64,000 nt of DNA from Dehalococcoidia bacterium (GTDB lineage Bacteria > Chloroflexota > Dehalococcoidia > Dehalococcoidales > Fen-1064): contig DUFD01000019.1 of NCBI GenBank assembly GCA_011171075.1, positions 19,352 to 83,351 of the forward strand. Reading direction: 5' to 3'. Under the pieces are notes generated by a model. The model was not told where the DNA came from. It ran no database searches and saw only the letters and a list, made by a program, of their open reading frames with translations. Of the stretch, positions 1 through 9,521 are shown one piece after another; the first letter of the stretch is position 1; the number at the start of each line of letters is the position of its first letter. The translations under genes were made by a program, and so were the position numbers.

Positions 1-2048
1 GAGATGGTAAATTGTAATGTCTGCCCCACGCCAACCGACTTATTGCCGATGGCATTGAGTACCGGCGCGCTATTGTCACCACTGAGCACGGTAATAGTAA
101 TGTTCTCGTAATCGGTCAGGGAGCCGTCGGACACTGTAAAGCGGATATTGGGGTATGTGCCAACCTGGCTGGAAGTGGGCGTCCAGGAGAAGGTTCTCGT
201 CGACGGAATGAAGCTTGCTCCTGGTGGCAGGTTGGTAGCCGAGTAGGTTAACGTATCGCCGTTGACGTCGGTAGCCGATACGGTAAACTGAAGCAGATCA
301 TCTGCATTAACCGATTTATTGCCGATAGAGCCAAGTACCGGAGGATAGTTGGTCGGACCCCCGCCAGCATATTCGTAGGCTCCGATGTCAGGGCCATTAC
401 CTGAATATGGCCAGGGGGAGTTCTCATCATTGAAACCAACTAATATCTCGCCTGCGTCTATACAGGGAGACGTGGGTTGCAGGGTAAAATCGCGACTGGC
501 TACGTTGGTAAACTGAGTATCAGCTACTGATATTCCGTGTATCTCTTGTCCGGTGTTACTTGAAAAATCCTCTAGGTCATAATATCTAACACCACTGGCC
601 CATTTTATAAATAGAACAGAATCTGTGCTGTAGAGATAGTCATAGTCGAGGTCATGTACACCTCCCCATATCTCAATTACGTAGCGCGCTGTATAAATGA
701 TATTATTTCTTGAAACTATGTTGTGTAAAACGCTGTTAGTCTGTCCGTAGCCATTTGCAGTACCATAGAGGGTGTTGTGGTAGCTGTATATTCGCCCGTA
801 TGAGTTATCGCCTAGCTTATACAACCACCCTGTGTTATCCCCTATGTCTGATATGACATTTCTGAATACGTAGGCTGGCCCTTCGAGCACGGGGCATAAG
901 GCAATCCCGACCAAGCAATCTGCAATGGTGTTGCCCCAAATTCTTACGTTAACGTCTCCGCCCTCCATCGAAATCGCATCGTCCAGGGCTCCTGTGATAA
1001 TATTGTTATAGACATCCCAGTTCTCGGTATAGCCCTCATCATCTTCTGGGCCTCCCCCAACACCGTCTCGGAGGGCGCCGGTTACGCTGGTTATCACATT
1101 ATTTCTAATTACATGACCCCATCCAGGCTGCCAGTAAGCTACGCCGAAGGTAAGCCTTTCTGTCCCATAATTAATATTAAATACATTGTTTTGTATCAGG
1201 CTATTTTGGGCGCCATAGAGAAGCCTGACACCACCCTGGGTTCCACCGCTTGAATGATTCGGGTCGTTTATTACACAATCTTCAACAATGGTACCGTTGG
1301 CATCATGAGTTACAACGATGGCTGAATAGTTGGTGTCTTGCAGTTCCAGTCCTTTTATCCTGATGTAATCTGCTCCATCGATTACGAAAATATAATCCAG
1401 GCCATTTCCGTCAAGGATTACGTGTTCCCCTAGATAGGGTATAAAGGTGATATAGGCATTCGCCGCCCCTGAATTGCTTGAAGAAATGTCAATCCGTTCG
1501 TTCCACGTTCCTCCTCGGATGAGAATCGTGTCTCCTGGCGTAGCGACGTTTGCCGTGTATTGTATCGTGCGATATGGGTTTGCTTCAGTGCCTGTTCCAG
1601 TCTCATCGCTGCCATTTTGCGCAACAACCAAGTAATTTGTGCCAATTGGAGGGCTGTCATCTCGGGTCGTTACGGTTCCAACGGCTGGACCATTGGTGAC
1701 GCCATCAGGGTCAATATAAGTTACTCGTACCTCGTATTGCGTGTCTGGTGTAAGCCAGAATATACTCCCCCTGAACTGATTATTGCTGCGGTCGGCATAC
1801 ATTTCGTGAGCAATTTTCCAGCTGCCTGTACCAATTTGTCTGTACTCCAGGATTGTGCTGTTGTTCTGGTTGTTATCGCTGGTGAAGTCAGATATAACAC
1901 CGATACATTCAATGGTTGGGTATAAAGTGATGGTACCAACCATAGTTTCATCACCGGGCGCGGCGGAAACATGGCTATCAGATAGACTGACTATTGGCAC
2001 CAAAGTAAGTGCTAGGGCTATCACCATGATACGTGTTAGTTTGGACAT
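1..2048 (-). CDS. Secreted parallel beta-helix protein with cadherin-like repeats (C-terminus beyond window)
   Basis: The minus strand is open from the ATG at 2048 to the window edge, so at least 682 residues are encoded and the stop lies outside. Residues 1 to about 28 form a signal peptide with a hydrophobic core (MVIALALTLVPIVSL). A fibronectin-like segment follows at about 35-140. Then comes a right-handed beta-helix region at about 150-500, rich in NNVI, NNII and GNTI turns and opening with the typical ANPYRTIQYT and GDTILIRGGTW blocks. Two Ig or cadherin-like repeats, each with an IGNKSV motif, close the visible part. Proteins of this kind are extracellular and often bind or cleave polysaccharide. 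It is the last gene of the polysaccharide locus, which suggests it acts on the polymer or sits in the envelope. No catalytic residues can be assigned. A GGTGA Shine-Dalgarno sequence precedes the start. Confidence 0.85.
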   Translation of the reverse strand, partial: MSKLTRIMVIALALTLVPIVSLSDSHVSAAPGDETMVGTITLYPTIECIGVISDFTSDNNQNNSTILEYRQIGTGSWKIAHEMYADRSNNQFRGSIFWLTPDTQYEVRVTYIDPDGVTNGPAVGTVTTRDDSPPIGTNYLVVAQNGSDETGTGTEANPYRTIQYTANVATPGDTILIRGGTWNERIDISSSNSGAANAYITFIPYLGEHVILDGNGLDYIFVIDGADYIRIKGLELQDTNYSAIVVTHDANGTIVEDCVINDPNHSSGGTQGGVRLLYGAQNSLIQNNVFNINYGTERLTFGVAYWQPGWGHVIRNNVITSVTGALRDGVGGGPEDDEGYTENWDVYNNIITGALDDAISMEGGDVNVRIWGNTIADCLVGIALCPVLEGPAYVFRNVISDIGDNTGWLYKLGDNSYGRIYSYHNTLYGTANGYGQTNSVLHNIVSRNNIIYTARYVIEIWGGVHDLDYDYLYSTDSVLFIKWASGVRYYDLEDFSSNTGQEIHGISVADTQFTNVASRDFTLQPTSPCIDAGEILVGFNDENSPWPYSGNGPDIGAYEYAGGGPTNYPPVLGSIGNKSVNADDLLQFTVSATDVNGDTLTYSATNLPPGASFIPSTRTFSWTPTSSQVGTYPNIRFTVSDGSLTDYENITITVLSGDNSAPVLNAIGNKSVGVGQTLQFTI

Positions 2049-2093
2049 GCAGTTCACCCTTCTGGCCTATTGATAGCTGCGATTACGATACTA

Positions 2094-2123
2094 ATAGTAA
2101 TGGTTTTTTATCGGTGTGGTCAA
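2094..2123 (-). promoter_or_regulatory. Candidate promoter for the beta-helix gene
   Basis: On the minus strand a -35-like TTGACC (2118-2123) lies 18 bases from a -10-like TACTAT (2094-2099), about 46 bases before the ATG at 2048. The rest of the 386-base gap 2049-2434 shows no gene and no clear terminator. The beta-helix gene may therefore have its own transcript. Confidence 0.4.
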
Positions 2124-2434
2124 TAGCCATTTGGTATCGGTCTGTGGTGTGGCAATTTCGTACTATATGGCTGTTACTGTACCACCACAAGTCACCTGCC
2201 GTTAGCAGAAGAGAAGGGTCATGTCGCTTGAACAGAACTTCGTCGCAAACTCATAATCTGTTAAACAGAGAAGAGGATTCTCACAAGTAAAATGCATGGG
2301 GACTCGGGTGCCGTTCATTTGCCTTCTGGGTTTTGTCGTATCTTGCTCAGGTTACTTGGGGGAAAGCTGCTGGCCTTACATATACAGGCATAACTCAACT
2401 ATAACTTACTAAATACGTGGTTCGTAGCATCCGA

Positions 2435-3643
2435 CTATTTTTGCTTTGCCGCTTCTATCATACCTGCATACAGTTTGAGAAGTTGGGGCATTGTTTTGTT
2501 AAAGTCGAAATCTTCTGCTCGTTTCTCGGCTCTCATCGCTAAGCTAGCTGCCAGTGAGGGATTAATGTAGAGTTGATTGATTTTTTCTGCTAGGTCTTGA
2601 CTGTCACTTGGTTTGAAAGTCAGCCCGGTGCCTTGCAAAATCCAGGGTGGCCCACCAGAATCAGCAGCTACAACCGGAAGCCCGAGGGCCATGGCATCCA
2701 GTACTGTCCTGCCAAACGGTTCCGGCCAGCGTGCGGGATGCACAAAGAGTTGTGAGTTCAAATACCAATCAACAAGGCTACTAAAGGGCATCCAGCCGTG
2801 AAATTCTATCTTGCCAGAAAGCCCGAGACGCCTGGAATATTGTTCTAGATTATTCCTCTGCGGGCCATCCCCAATGATGTGTAGGCTGACTGGGAATTCT
2901 ATTTCTGAGATGGCGGATATCAGGATATCGACGCCCTTTTCCGCGCGGAGAAATCCAGCGTAGAGGATGTTATATCGCCCATTCGGTACGGCTTGGGGCG
3001 TGTTATGCTTCTGATTACTCAGACTCTCGTAATCCAGAGCTGGGGGGATTACATATACTTTGCTCTGGTCAATATTCTGCCATGAATATATCTCCGCTAC
3101 TGCTGGACTAGCTGCGATGAATGCGTCCAAATAATTCAGTAGCTGACATTCTAGGCAACGTTCTAGAGTACGGAACGGTAACAACATTATCTTCCTCAGA
3201 GGGTTCTCAGGTCGATGTCGTACCCGAAGGAACAGTCCACATCGCTTGTAGCATTCGGTATTAATAAGACTCAGATTAGAGCAGAAAGAATAGCTGTTTA
3301 AATAGGCAACGACGGGAGTTTTCCCTCCATACTTCCGGTACATTGCTGCGTCTAGGAGAAATCGCGGGTCCCAGAGATGATAGACATCAACTTCATTTTC
3401 ATACTTGCGGAGGATTCTACGCGTGGCTAGCCCATATTGTCTGTTAAGTAGATTCGACAACGGACCTTCATCGATTACGGGGTAAGGTAAATTATCAGGA
3501 TACGAGTTAAGAAATGGGGATAGAGTAATCAGAGTGACTCGATGGCCGAGGTGTGTTAACTTTGAGGCTACTAGGTTCAGCGAATGGTTGGAGCCACCAC
3601 CGGTTATTAAATTCAGTTTAGAGTCAATAAAAGTGATATTCAA
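2435..3643 (-). CDS. Glycosyltransferase, GT4 family (GT-B fold)
   Basis: This 402-residue protein has a GT-B layout. The N-terminal half begins MNITFIDSKLNLITGGGSNHS, with the glycine-rich acceptor loop. The C-terminal GT4 domain shows NILYAGFLRAEKGVDILI, then HIIGDGP and FVHPARWPEPFGRTVLDAMALGLPVVAAD, which contains the E-x7-E nucleotide-sugar signature region (here EPFGRTVLDA). GT4 enzymes are retaining and use nucleotide-activated sugars at the inner face of the membrane. It probably adds one sugar of the repeat unit. Donor and acceptor cannot be read from the sequence. It lies 54 bases after the next upstream glycosyltransferase gene. Confidence 0.85.
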   Translation of the reverse strand: MNITFIDSKLNLITGGGSNHSLNLVASKLTHLGHRVTLITLSPFLNSYPDNLPYPVIDEGPLSNLLNRQYGLATRRILRKYENEVDVYHLWDPRFLLDAAMYRKYGGKTPVVAYLNSYSFCSNLSLINTECYKRCGLFLRVRHRPENPLRKIMLLPFRTLERCLECQLLNYLDAFIAASPAVAEIYSWQNIDQSKVYVIPPALDYESLSNQKHNTPQAVPNGRYNILYAGFLRAEKGVDILISAISEIEFPVSLHIIGDGPQRNNLEQYSRRLGLSGKIEFHGWMPFSSLVDWYLNSQLFVHPARWPEPFGRTVLDAMALGLPVVAADSGGPPWILQGTGLTFKPSDSQDLAEKINQLYINPSLAASLAMRAEKRAEDFDFNKTMPQLLKLYAGMIEAAKQK

Positions 3644-3697
3644 AGATTTTTCCTGTGGTTATAAACAAGTTTAGTTTGTCTGTATTGATATATATAG

Positions 3698-4642
3698 CTA
3701 TATCCAGGTAGCGTAGCGTTCCAGCCGTCTTCTACAGGACCCGAGAATGACAATCGTACTTCTTCCCAAAAATGACGCCAATAGGTAGATATAGGGTTTA
3801 ATATACCGGGGATCCACCTTGATGGAGGTTATGAATTGTTTTCTACTTAGAGTTATCCTGTTATCTAAGGCGAGATACGTGGCGTAGGTGTGGTGAACGC
3901 TGGCTAATCTTCGCTTAATAGCCCTTCTATCAGCTGTCGAGAGGGGGTATGTATTGATTACCTTGTTCAGTGTAATTGGGAAGTTTAGATAACGGAACTC
4001 CCAATCACTGCTTAATCTAGCATCATGTTGTCTCTTTTTTACTAGTGGCGTGTGTATTGCCTCAAAAGCAAAGTTGCGGGCGATGCGGACAAACAGTTCC
4101 CAGTCTTGACCAATATTGAGAGACTCGTCCCAGCCACCAACCTCAGTGATAACATCAGTGCGGATGAGAACCGTGCTTGTTACCGCAAAAGCGCTCTCAG
4201 ATAGCAGAAGATTTAGTGCTCTTTTCGGGTCGACCTGTCGATTCTCCCATGCCCGATTCAGTATGGTGCCACTCTGGTCATCGAAACGGTAGAAATCGGA
4301 GCAGACAAGGGCAACATCAGGGCTGGAATCCAGCAGACTGACCTGCATTTCTAGCTTTTCTGGGAGCCAGATGTCATCAGCATCGAGGAACGCGATGTAC
4401 TTGCCGGTAGAAATAGACAGTCCAACATTGCGGGCAACATTTCCTCCGCGGTGCTCTTGATAGATGTATTTAATCCGTTGATCCTTGAAGTTGTCCACTG
4501 CCTCCCTGGTATTATCTGTGGAACCATCATCGACAATGATAAGCTCGAAATCAGTGAAGGTCTGCTCAAGGACGCTCTGGATGGCTTCAGCCAAGAAGCG
4601 CCTGTAGTTGTATGTGGTAATGACAACGCTAACTTTGGGCAT
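3698..4642 (-). CDS. Glycosyltransferase, GT2 family (GT-A fold)
   Basis: This 314-residue protein opens with the GT2 signature PKVSVVITTYNYRRFLAEAIQSVLEQT and VDDGSTDNT. It has the metal-binding DxD as FLDADD near residue 95 and the catalytic-base region as GQDWELFVRIAR near residue 180. A basic, partly hydrophobic C-terminus may sit at the membrane. GT2 enzymes are inverting transferases using nucleotide sugars. All expected active-site acids are present, unlike in the two GT2 paralogues at 7539 and 8544. Substrate is unknown. Confidence 0.88.
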   Translation of the reverse strand: MPKVSVVITTYNYRRFLAEAIQSVLEQTFTDFELIIVDDGSTDNTREAVDNFKDQRIKYIYQEHRGGNVARNVGLSISTGKYIAFLDADDIWLPEKLEMQVSLLDSSPDVALVCSDFYRFDDQSGTILNRAWENRQVDPKRALNLLLSESAFAVTSTVLIRTDVITEVGGWDESLNIGQDWELFVRIARNFAFEAIHTPLVKKRQHDARLSSDWEFRYLNFPITLNKVINTYPLSTADRRAIKRRLASVHHTYATYLALDNRITLSRKQFITSIKVDPRYIKPYIYLLASFLGRSTIVILGSCRRRLERYATWI

Positions 4643-4707
4643 ATCTCTTGTCTCCGTTGAGGAACGAGCCTTAGCACCATTGTAACATGGCTATAATATT
4701 AGGTTCT

Positions 4708-5769
4708 TTAGTCTCCTGAACACTCCTTATAGACCGCAGAGGTCTTCTTCGCAATGTCGCCCCAGTTGTACTTTTTAGCCAGCTGCAGGTTGTGCTTACC
4801 CATCTCTTTGAGGTCTGCGCCTGACGCAAGCTGCATGGCCTTAAGTAACCCTTCTTTATCTGATGGGTCATACAAAAAGCTGCCTTCAGCATCTAATACA
4901 TCGGGTATGCATCCCGTTGCCGGAGCAATAACAGGTTTCCCGAAAGAAATAGCCAATAATGCAGTACCGGATGTTAAGATATCTTTATAGGGCAGTACTA
5001 TTACATCTGTCGCGTTCATATATATCTGAATGTCGTCATCAGGGACAAAGTCGAAAATCATCCCAATCTTGTGATTCGCCTCGTATTTCTGTGCTAATGT
5101 TCTAGCCGCCTCACTATTCTGTGGCTGTCCCACAACCAGAAGCTTCTCGTTTGAGGTGCCCAATCCCCCAAATGCTTCAATAAGTTCGATGATTCCCTTA
5201 TATGGCCTGATTTGACCAAAGTATAGGAATATTAAATCTTTGTTCTCAAGTCCTAGTTGTTTTCTGGCCTGCTTCTGCCCAATGGAATTCTTGTAGCAAC
5301 CGATATAATTCCCGTGAGGAATAACCACAACCTTAGAGTTATTGGTCAGTTTATATTCATTTATAACGGCTTGTCTGGCAGACGGACCGTGCGTGATAAT
5401 TCTATTGCAAAGCTTTGCCAGTAATTTACAGAAGAACAGCTCGAAAGATCTGAATCTTGTATCATGACTTGTGATATTATGTACTGTCCAAACAACTCTG
5501 ACTCTAAACACTTTTAATAGCAGCAGGCCGGTAATGAAGAAGACTGCTCTAAGGATGGTTTTCATCCTGCTGTGGGCTAACAAGAAGGGATGCTGCCAGT
5601 GTAGGTGTAATACGTCAGCCTTGCGCCAGCCCCAAAATTCCCTTGGCATTTTAAAAGTCCCTACGATATTACCGAAATTGACAGAAACATCGTATTTTGA
5701 GAGGGCATCAGTTAAGGCTTTCTGGTAAGGATTGCCCTTGCTATAATCTGGGATGAATATCACTTTCAT
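4708..5769 (-). CDS. Glycosyltransferase, GT4 family
   Basis: This 353-residue protein has an N-terminal domain starting MKVIFIPDYSKGNPYQKALTDAL and including DVLHLHWQHPF and VVWTVHNITSHD. The C-terminal GT4 domain has FLYFGQIRPYKGIIELIEAF and an ALLAISFGKPVIAPATGC segment. The usual E-x7-E is weak here: the TSGTALLAIS stretch replaces the first Glu, as in some GT4 subfamilies. It sits between the flippase and GT2 genes, so a role in repeat-unit assembly is likely. A 122-base gap separates it from the flippase stop upstream and holds no recognisable signal. Confidence 0.82.
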   Translation of the reverse strand: MKVIFIPDYSKGNPYQKALTDALSKYDVSVNFGNIVGTFKMPREFWGWRKADVLHLHWQHPFLLAHSRMKTILRAVFFITGLLLLKVFRVRVVWTVHNITSHDTRFRSFELFFCKLLAKLCNRIITHGPSARQAVINEYKLTNNSKVVVIPHGNYIGCYKNSIGQKQARKQLGLENKDLIFLYFGQIRPYKGIIELIEAFGGLGTSNEKLLVVGQPQNSEAARTLAQKYEANHKIGMIFDFVPDDDIQIYMNATDVIVLPYKDILTSGTALLAISFGKPVIAPATGCIPDVLDAEGSFLYDPSDKEGLLKAMQLASGADLKEMGKHNLQLAKKYNWGDIAKKTSAVYKECSGD

Positions 5770-5891
5770 ATTACTTAATTAAAAACCAGACATTTACATC
5801 TAGCCGAAGACCGAAGTCAATAGTAAACTCAGTCGATTCTCTCTACGAAGGGCGGCCGCGGGCCGTGTGTGAGTATACCGCATTGTAGCAC

Positions 5892-7421
5892 TTATCCAGT
5901 CTTCTCAATTTTCTCCAATGAGGGAGTTCCTTTCAAAACTCGAAGTTGCTCTTTAATAAGGGAGACTATGTCGTATCTCATCCATCGGGCAAGAATATAC
6001 ACTACGGCAAAATAGATGGACGCGCCAAAAACGGCTAGGAAAAGGAAGGCGGGCACTCCGACTGAATCAAATACGTATGTTTTTACGACATATGTTGCCG
6101 AAAACACAATAGCCGCGTTGAGTAACGGTAACCCCAATATCGGCGTAATAGCCTTTATTTTACTCTGTGTGACTCTTGCCGCTAGATATATTGCCACCGG
6201 GTCGACAGCAAGTGCACCGACTACTACTGCCAGTGCAGTCCCTTCGATGTCCCAGAGCGTGGTAAAGGGATAGATGAGTGAGGCCATCACTATAAGACGG
6301 ACTAGCTGTAATTTTGAAGCGATGTCAGGCCTTCCCATACCTTGAAACAGAGGGCCGGTAGTAGCGCTCACAGACCGGCTGAGCCCGAGTATAGCCAGCA
6401 ACTGTATTGCGGGAACCATCGGCATCCACTTTTCTGTGAGAAACAGACGTGTGAACTCTGGGGCGAGAACTGCAATGCCAGCGGCCAGTGGGAATGACAT
6501 GAACGCGGTGAGCTTAAGAACCTTCAGATAGGCCTCCCTTAACTTGGGAAGGTTGCCTTGGAGTTTGGAATATGCTGGGAATGTCACCTGTGAAATTACC
6601 TGTGTTATTTGCGTAGCGGGCAGGTTTGAAATTTTATAGGCCATCTGATAGAACCCCAGGGCCGTAACTCCCAGCACCTTACCTAGAAAGAAGTCATCTC
6701 CTTCATTGATAAAGAAGAGCAGAAGTGAGGATGCCAGTATCCATTTACCGAAGCTAAAAAGCTCTCTGGCCTTTGTCAAGTCCCGGCTGAGGCGGGGCCG
6801 GTAGGGATGCAGGACATAGGACAGAATGAAGCGCACGATTTCACCGGCCAGTAAGCCGAATACCAGTGCCCAGACGTTCCGAAGTATCAGGGCCATGAAA
6901 ATGGCCACTGTCAAATCGGTTACAGCACCCCCCACCTCATAGGCAAACTTCTTGTTAAACTCCAGCTCTTTATCGAAGTATACGCGCCCGATGTTCGCCC
7001 ACCCCTGGATGAAGACTGTAAAGGCAACAACCCGTACGATGTTTTCGGCTGCAGGTTCGTTGAAGAAGCTGGCGACGTACGGGGCTGCGGCAACTAGAAG
7101 AAGGCACAGGATTGTACCTCGCAGGCCGTTTATGGTCCAGGCGGCATTAAGGTGTGCTTTGGCGTCCCCTTCCTTTTGGATAAGGGCAGCATTGAAACCT
7201 GTCTGACTGAAGTGCTCCAGGGCGGATATAGTCAGTAAAGCAATGCCCAGCGTACCGAAATCGTCTGGCGCCAGCAGTCTGGCCAGAAATATGACCCGTA
7301 CGAGCCTCAAGCATTCCCGGACTATCCGTATGCCGAAAACCCACACCCCTCCCCGTGTTACCCGTTGGTTGAGAGTTGATCCAGGGTTGAGTAGATTCTT
7401 GAACTTCTCTTTTGCGTTCAT
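5892..7421 (-). CDS. Polysaccharide flippase, MOP superfamily (Wzx-like)
   Basis: This 509-residue, very hydrophobic protein has about 12-14 predicted membrane spans. It matches the PST/WzxC branch: a short basic N-terminus, GGVWVFGIRIVRECLRLVRVIFLARLLAPDDFGTLGIA, then LEHFSQTGFNAALIQKEG, all typical of lipid-linked oligosaccharide flippases. It would move undecaprenyl-linked repeat units across the cytoplasmic membrane and hand them to the Wzy-like polymerase at 10796. It is of normal length and shows no interruption. Confidence 0.88.
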   Translation of the reverse strand: MNAKEKFKNLLNPGSTLNQRVTRGGVWVFGIRIVRECLRLVRVIFLARLLAPDDFGTLGIALLTISALEHFSQTGFNAALIQKEGDAKAHLNAAWTINGLRGTILCLLLVAAAPYVASFFNEPAAENIVRVVAFTVFIQGWANIGRVYFDKELEFNKKFAYEVGGAVTDLTVAIFMALILRNVWALVFGLLAGEIVRFILSYVLHPYRPRLSRDLTKARELFSFGKWILASSLLLFFINEGDDFFLGKVLGVTALGFYQMAYKISNLPATQITQVISQVTFPAYSKLQGNLPKLREAYLKVLKLTAFMSFPLAAGIAVLAPEFTRLFLTEKWMPMVPAIQLLAILGLSRSVSATTGPLFQGMGRPDIASKLQLVRLIVMASLIYPFTTLWDIEGTALAVVVGALAVDPVAIYLAARVTQSKIKAITPILGLPLLNAAIVFSATYVVKTYVFDSVGVPAFLFLAVFGASIYFAVVYILARWMRYDIVSLIKEQLRVLKGTPSLEKIEKTG

Positions 7422-7538
7422 ATGAGTTCCTGCGCCGCATCCGGAATTTGGGGTGGGCGCGCAACCTCTTTACATATCACATTATTCTGTTTTTTAGACG
7501 AGCCAACGTTGCTTTCAACACCATCCGTTACGAGGTTT

Positions 7539-8510
7539 TCATCGAAGTCTCAAAGTCACCAGCTTCTTCACGATTACTCCACGGAGACGTGCGGGTAGAA
7601 AATCCTTGGCCGTATCCATTAGGAGAGAGAGCCCTCTCATTTCCCATAGCGCTCCCGGATGAGTCTTTAAAGCCTTTAACAAATACCGTAGCCCTGTGCC
7701 TTGGTGTCCTGTACGGACAGAAACCCTGGAGAGAATACAATACTCTTTAAAATATACCTTTTTTCGCAAATGACTGTAGAGGGGGCCAAGTTCTTCGTCT
7801 TCAAACACTGATTCCAGTATGGCCGCATGGGCACTCTGGACAACATCAGCACCCTTAATGGCTGTCATACTCTGGAAATGAAACCGGACTTTCGCTAGCG
7901 GCTCGGCAAGGTGTCCGACGTCAAATTTCTTTGCCAGGCGAATCCATAAGGCCAAGTCGCCGCTCATACGAAGGGTCGTATCGAAAAGTCCAATCTCCTC
8001 AAAACAGGAACTCCGCACTAAGGCTGCGGAGGTATGAGTTTCGTCATGGTAGTCGGGGAAAATGAAATGTGCGATCTCCTCCTTGCCGTCCCTGACAAAG
8101 GTGTCTATAATGCCGCGTGGTCTCCTTAGCCGCAGAGGGCGGCCATCCTCATCAATGGTGTAGAATTGCCCGAAGCAACAACCTGCCTCGGGGTGCTGGT
8201 CCAGAAATGACACACACTTCTCGAGGGCATCCTCTAGCAGAATGTCATCAGAGTCTAAGAAGATAAGATACTCCCCGCTGGCAAGCTCGGTACCCTTGTT
8301 GCGGGCGGCGGATAGCCCCTGGTTCTCCTGCCGGAAGTAAATCACTGCTGGGAGAAAACTCCTCACTACTTCTGCTGTGTTGTCGGTGGAGCCATCATCG
8401 ATGACGATTATCTCGAAGTCGCGGTAGGTCTGGGCTAACGCACTCCTCACTGCCTCACCGAGGAACTGGGCCTGATTGTATGTGGGGATAATTACACTAA
8501 CTTTCGGCAC
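7539..8510 (-). CDS. Glycosyltransferase, GT2 family, downstream copy of a tandem pair
   Basis: This 323-residue protein starts at a GTG and begins PKVSVIIPTYNQAQFLGEAVRSALAQTY, with VIDDGSTDNT and an intact DxD region FLDSDD. It is clearly paralogous to the product of 8544-9521 along its whole length: the sequences remain alignable to the shared LGPLYSHL, GTGxxYLL and AKDFLP blocks at the C-terminus. In the catalytic-base region it reads MSGDLALWIRLAK where the sister has MSEDWDMSIRLAK, so the Glu of the usual ED pair is Gly while the Asp is kept. It may have changed its donor or acceptor, or be weakened. Confidence 0.87.
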   Translation of the reverse strand: MPKVSVIIPTYNQAQFLGEAVRSALAQTYRDFEIIVIDDGSTDNTAEVVRSFLPAVIYFRQENQGLSAARNKGTELASGEYLIFLDSDDILLEDALEKCVSFLDQHPEAGCCFGQFYTIDEDGRPLRLRRPRGIIDTFVRDGKEEIAHFIFPDYHDETHTSAALVRSSCFEEIGLFDTTLRMSGDLALWIRLAKKFDVGHLAEPLAKVRFHFQSMTAIKGADVVQSAHAAILESVFEDEELGPLYSHLRKKVYFKEYCILSRVSVRTGHQGTGLRYLLKALKTHPGALWEMRGLSLLMDTAKDFLPARLRGVIVKKLVTLRLR

Positions 8511-8543
8511 GATTCCAAACTCCTCGTTAGCTGTTTTGAGTTT

Positions 8544-9521
8544 TCATCGAAGCCCCAAAGACATCAGTGTCTTCACGATTGCGTTACGGAGCCGTCGGGG
8601 CAGGAAATCCTTGGCTGCATCGATCAAAAGGGAAAGTCCCCTTACTTCCACTAACATAACCGGGCAGGTCTTTAAAGCGCTCAATAAATACAGGATTCCT
8701 GTACCTTTATGTCCGGTTCGGGCGGATACTCTAGAACAGAGACAATAAAGGCTGAAATAGGCTTTATTTTGCAAATGGCTGTAAAGGGGGCCGAGCTCTG
8801 CATCCTTGAACACCGATTCCAAAACAGCTGTGTGCGCGTTCTGTAAAATATCCAGACCTGTTATAGCTGTCAAGCTGTTGGTGTGGAACCTGGCTTTCAA
8901 CAGTGGCTCAGCAAGATGACCAACGGCGTACCTCTTTGCTAGCCGGATGGACATATCCCAGTCCTCGCTCATGCGGAGCTTGGTATCAAATAGCCCTACA
9001 CTCTCAAAGCAAGAACGGCGAACTAGGAAAGGGAAGGCGGCATCCTTTTGGTCCCCTAAAAGAAGGAGAGCTATCTCCTTCTTGCCATCTCGAATAAAGG
9101 TGGCTCTGGGACCGCGCGGCCTCGACCGCAGGGGACGGCCGTTTTCGTCTATGGTGTAGCTCTGTCCGTCACAGAAGCCTGCCTCAGGGTGCTGGTTCAT
9201 GAATGTTACACACTTCTCGATTGTATTCTCGAACAGGACGTCGTCAGATGCAAGAAAGAGCATGTACTCGCCTGTTGCCATCTTAATCGCCGTATTATTG
9301 GCAGCGGATACGCCCTGATTCTCCTGGCGGAAGTACTTCACAGCTGGCGGGAAACCTTTCGCTACTTCCGGGGTGTTGTCTGTGGAGCCGTCATCAATGA
9401 CGATTACCTCGCAATCTTGGTAGGTCTGGGCTAATGCACTACTCACTGCCTCCCCGAGGAACTGAGCTTGGTTATAGGCCGGAATAATTATACTAACTCT
9501 TGGCACGGCTCTTGACTTCAC
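8544..9521 (-). CDS. Glycosyltransferase, GT2 family, upstream copy of a tandem pair
   Basis: This 325-residue paralogue of the next gene downstream has the GT2 start PRVSIIIPAYNQAQFLGEAV and VIDDGSTDNT. At the DxD position it reads FLASDDVLF, with an Ala (codon GCA) for the first Asp, while the ED motif is intact as SEDWD. It therefore has the opposite active-site change from its sister. The start at 9521 overlaps the upstream GT4 gene by 29 bases. A GTG at 9506 would match the paralogue's start exactly and is also possible. The duplication is tandem and in the same direction. Confidence 0.85.
   Translation of the reverse strand: MKSRAVPRVSIIIPAYNQAQFLGEAVSSALAQTYQDCEVIVIDDGSTDNTPEVAKGFPPAVKYFRQENQGVSAANNTAIKMATGEYMLFLASDDVLFENTIEKCVTFMNQHPEAGFCDGQSYTIDENGRPLRSRPRGPRATFIRDGKKEIALLLLGDQKDAAFPFLVRRSCFESVGLFDTKLRMSEDWDMSIRLAKRYAVGHLAEPLLKARFHTNSLTAITGLDILQNAHTAVLESVFKDAELGPLYSHLQNKAYFSLYCLCSRVSARTGHKGTGILYLLSALKTCPVMLVEVRGLSLLIDAAKDFLPRRLRNAIVKTLMSLGLR

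Noticed and set aside
1560..2290. Plus-strand ORFs of 70-120 codons opposite the beta-helix gene
   Set aside because: The minus strand is continuously open here with clear domain motifs and a signal peptide, while these frames have no recognisable product or ribosome-binding site.
5851..5865. GC-rich GGCCGCGGGCC element as a terminator between the flippase and the GT4 gene
   Set aside because: The stem is only 4 bp and no T-run follows on the minus strand.
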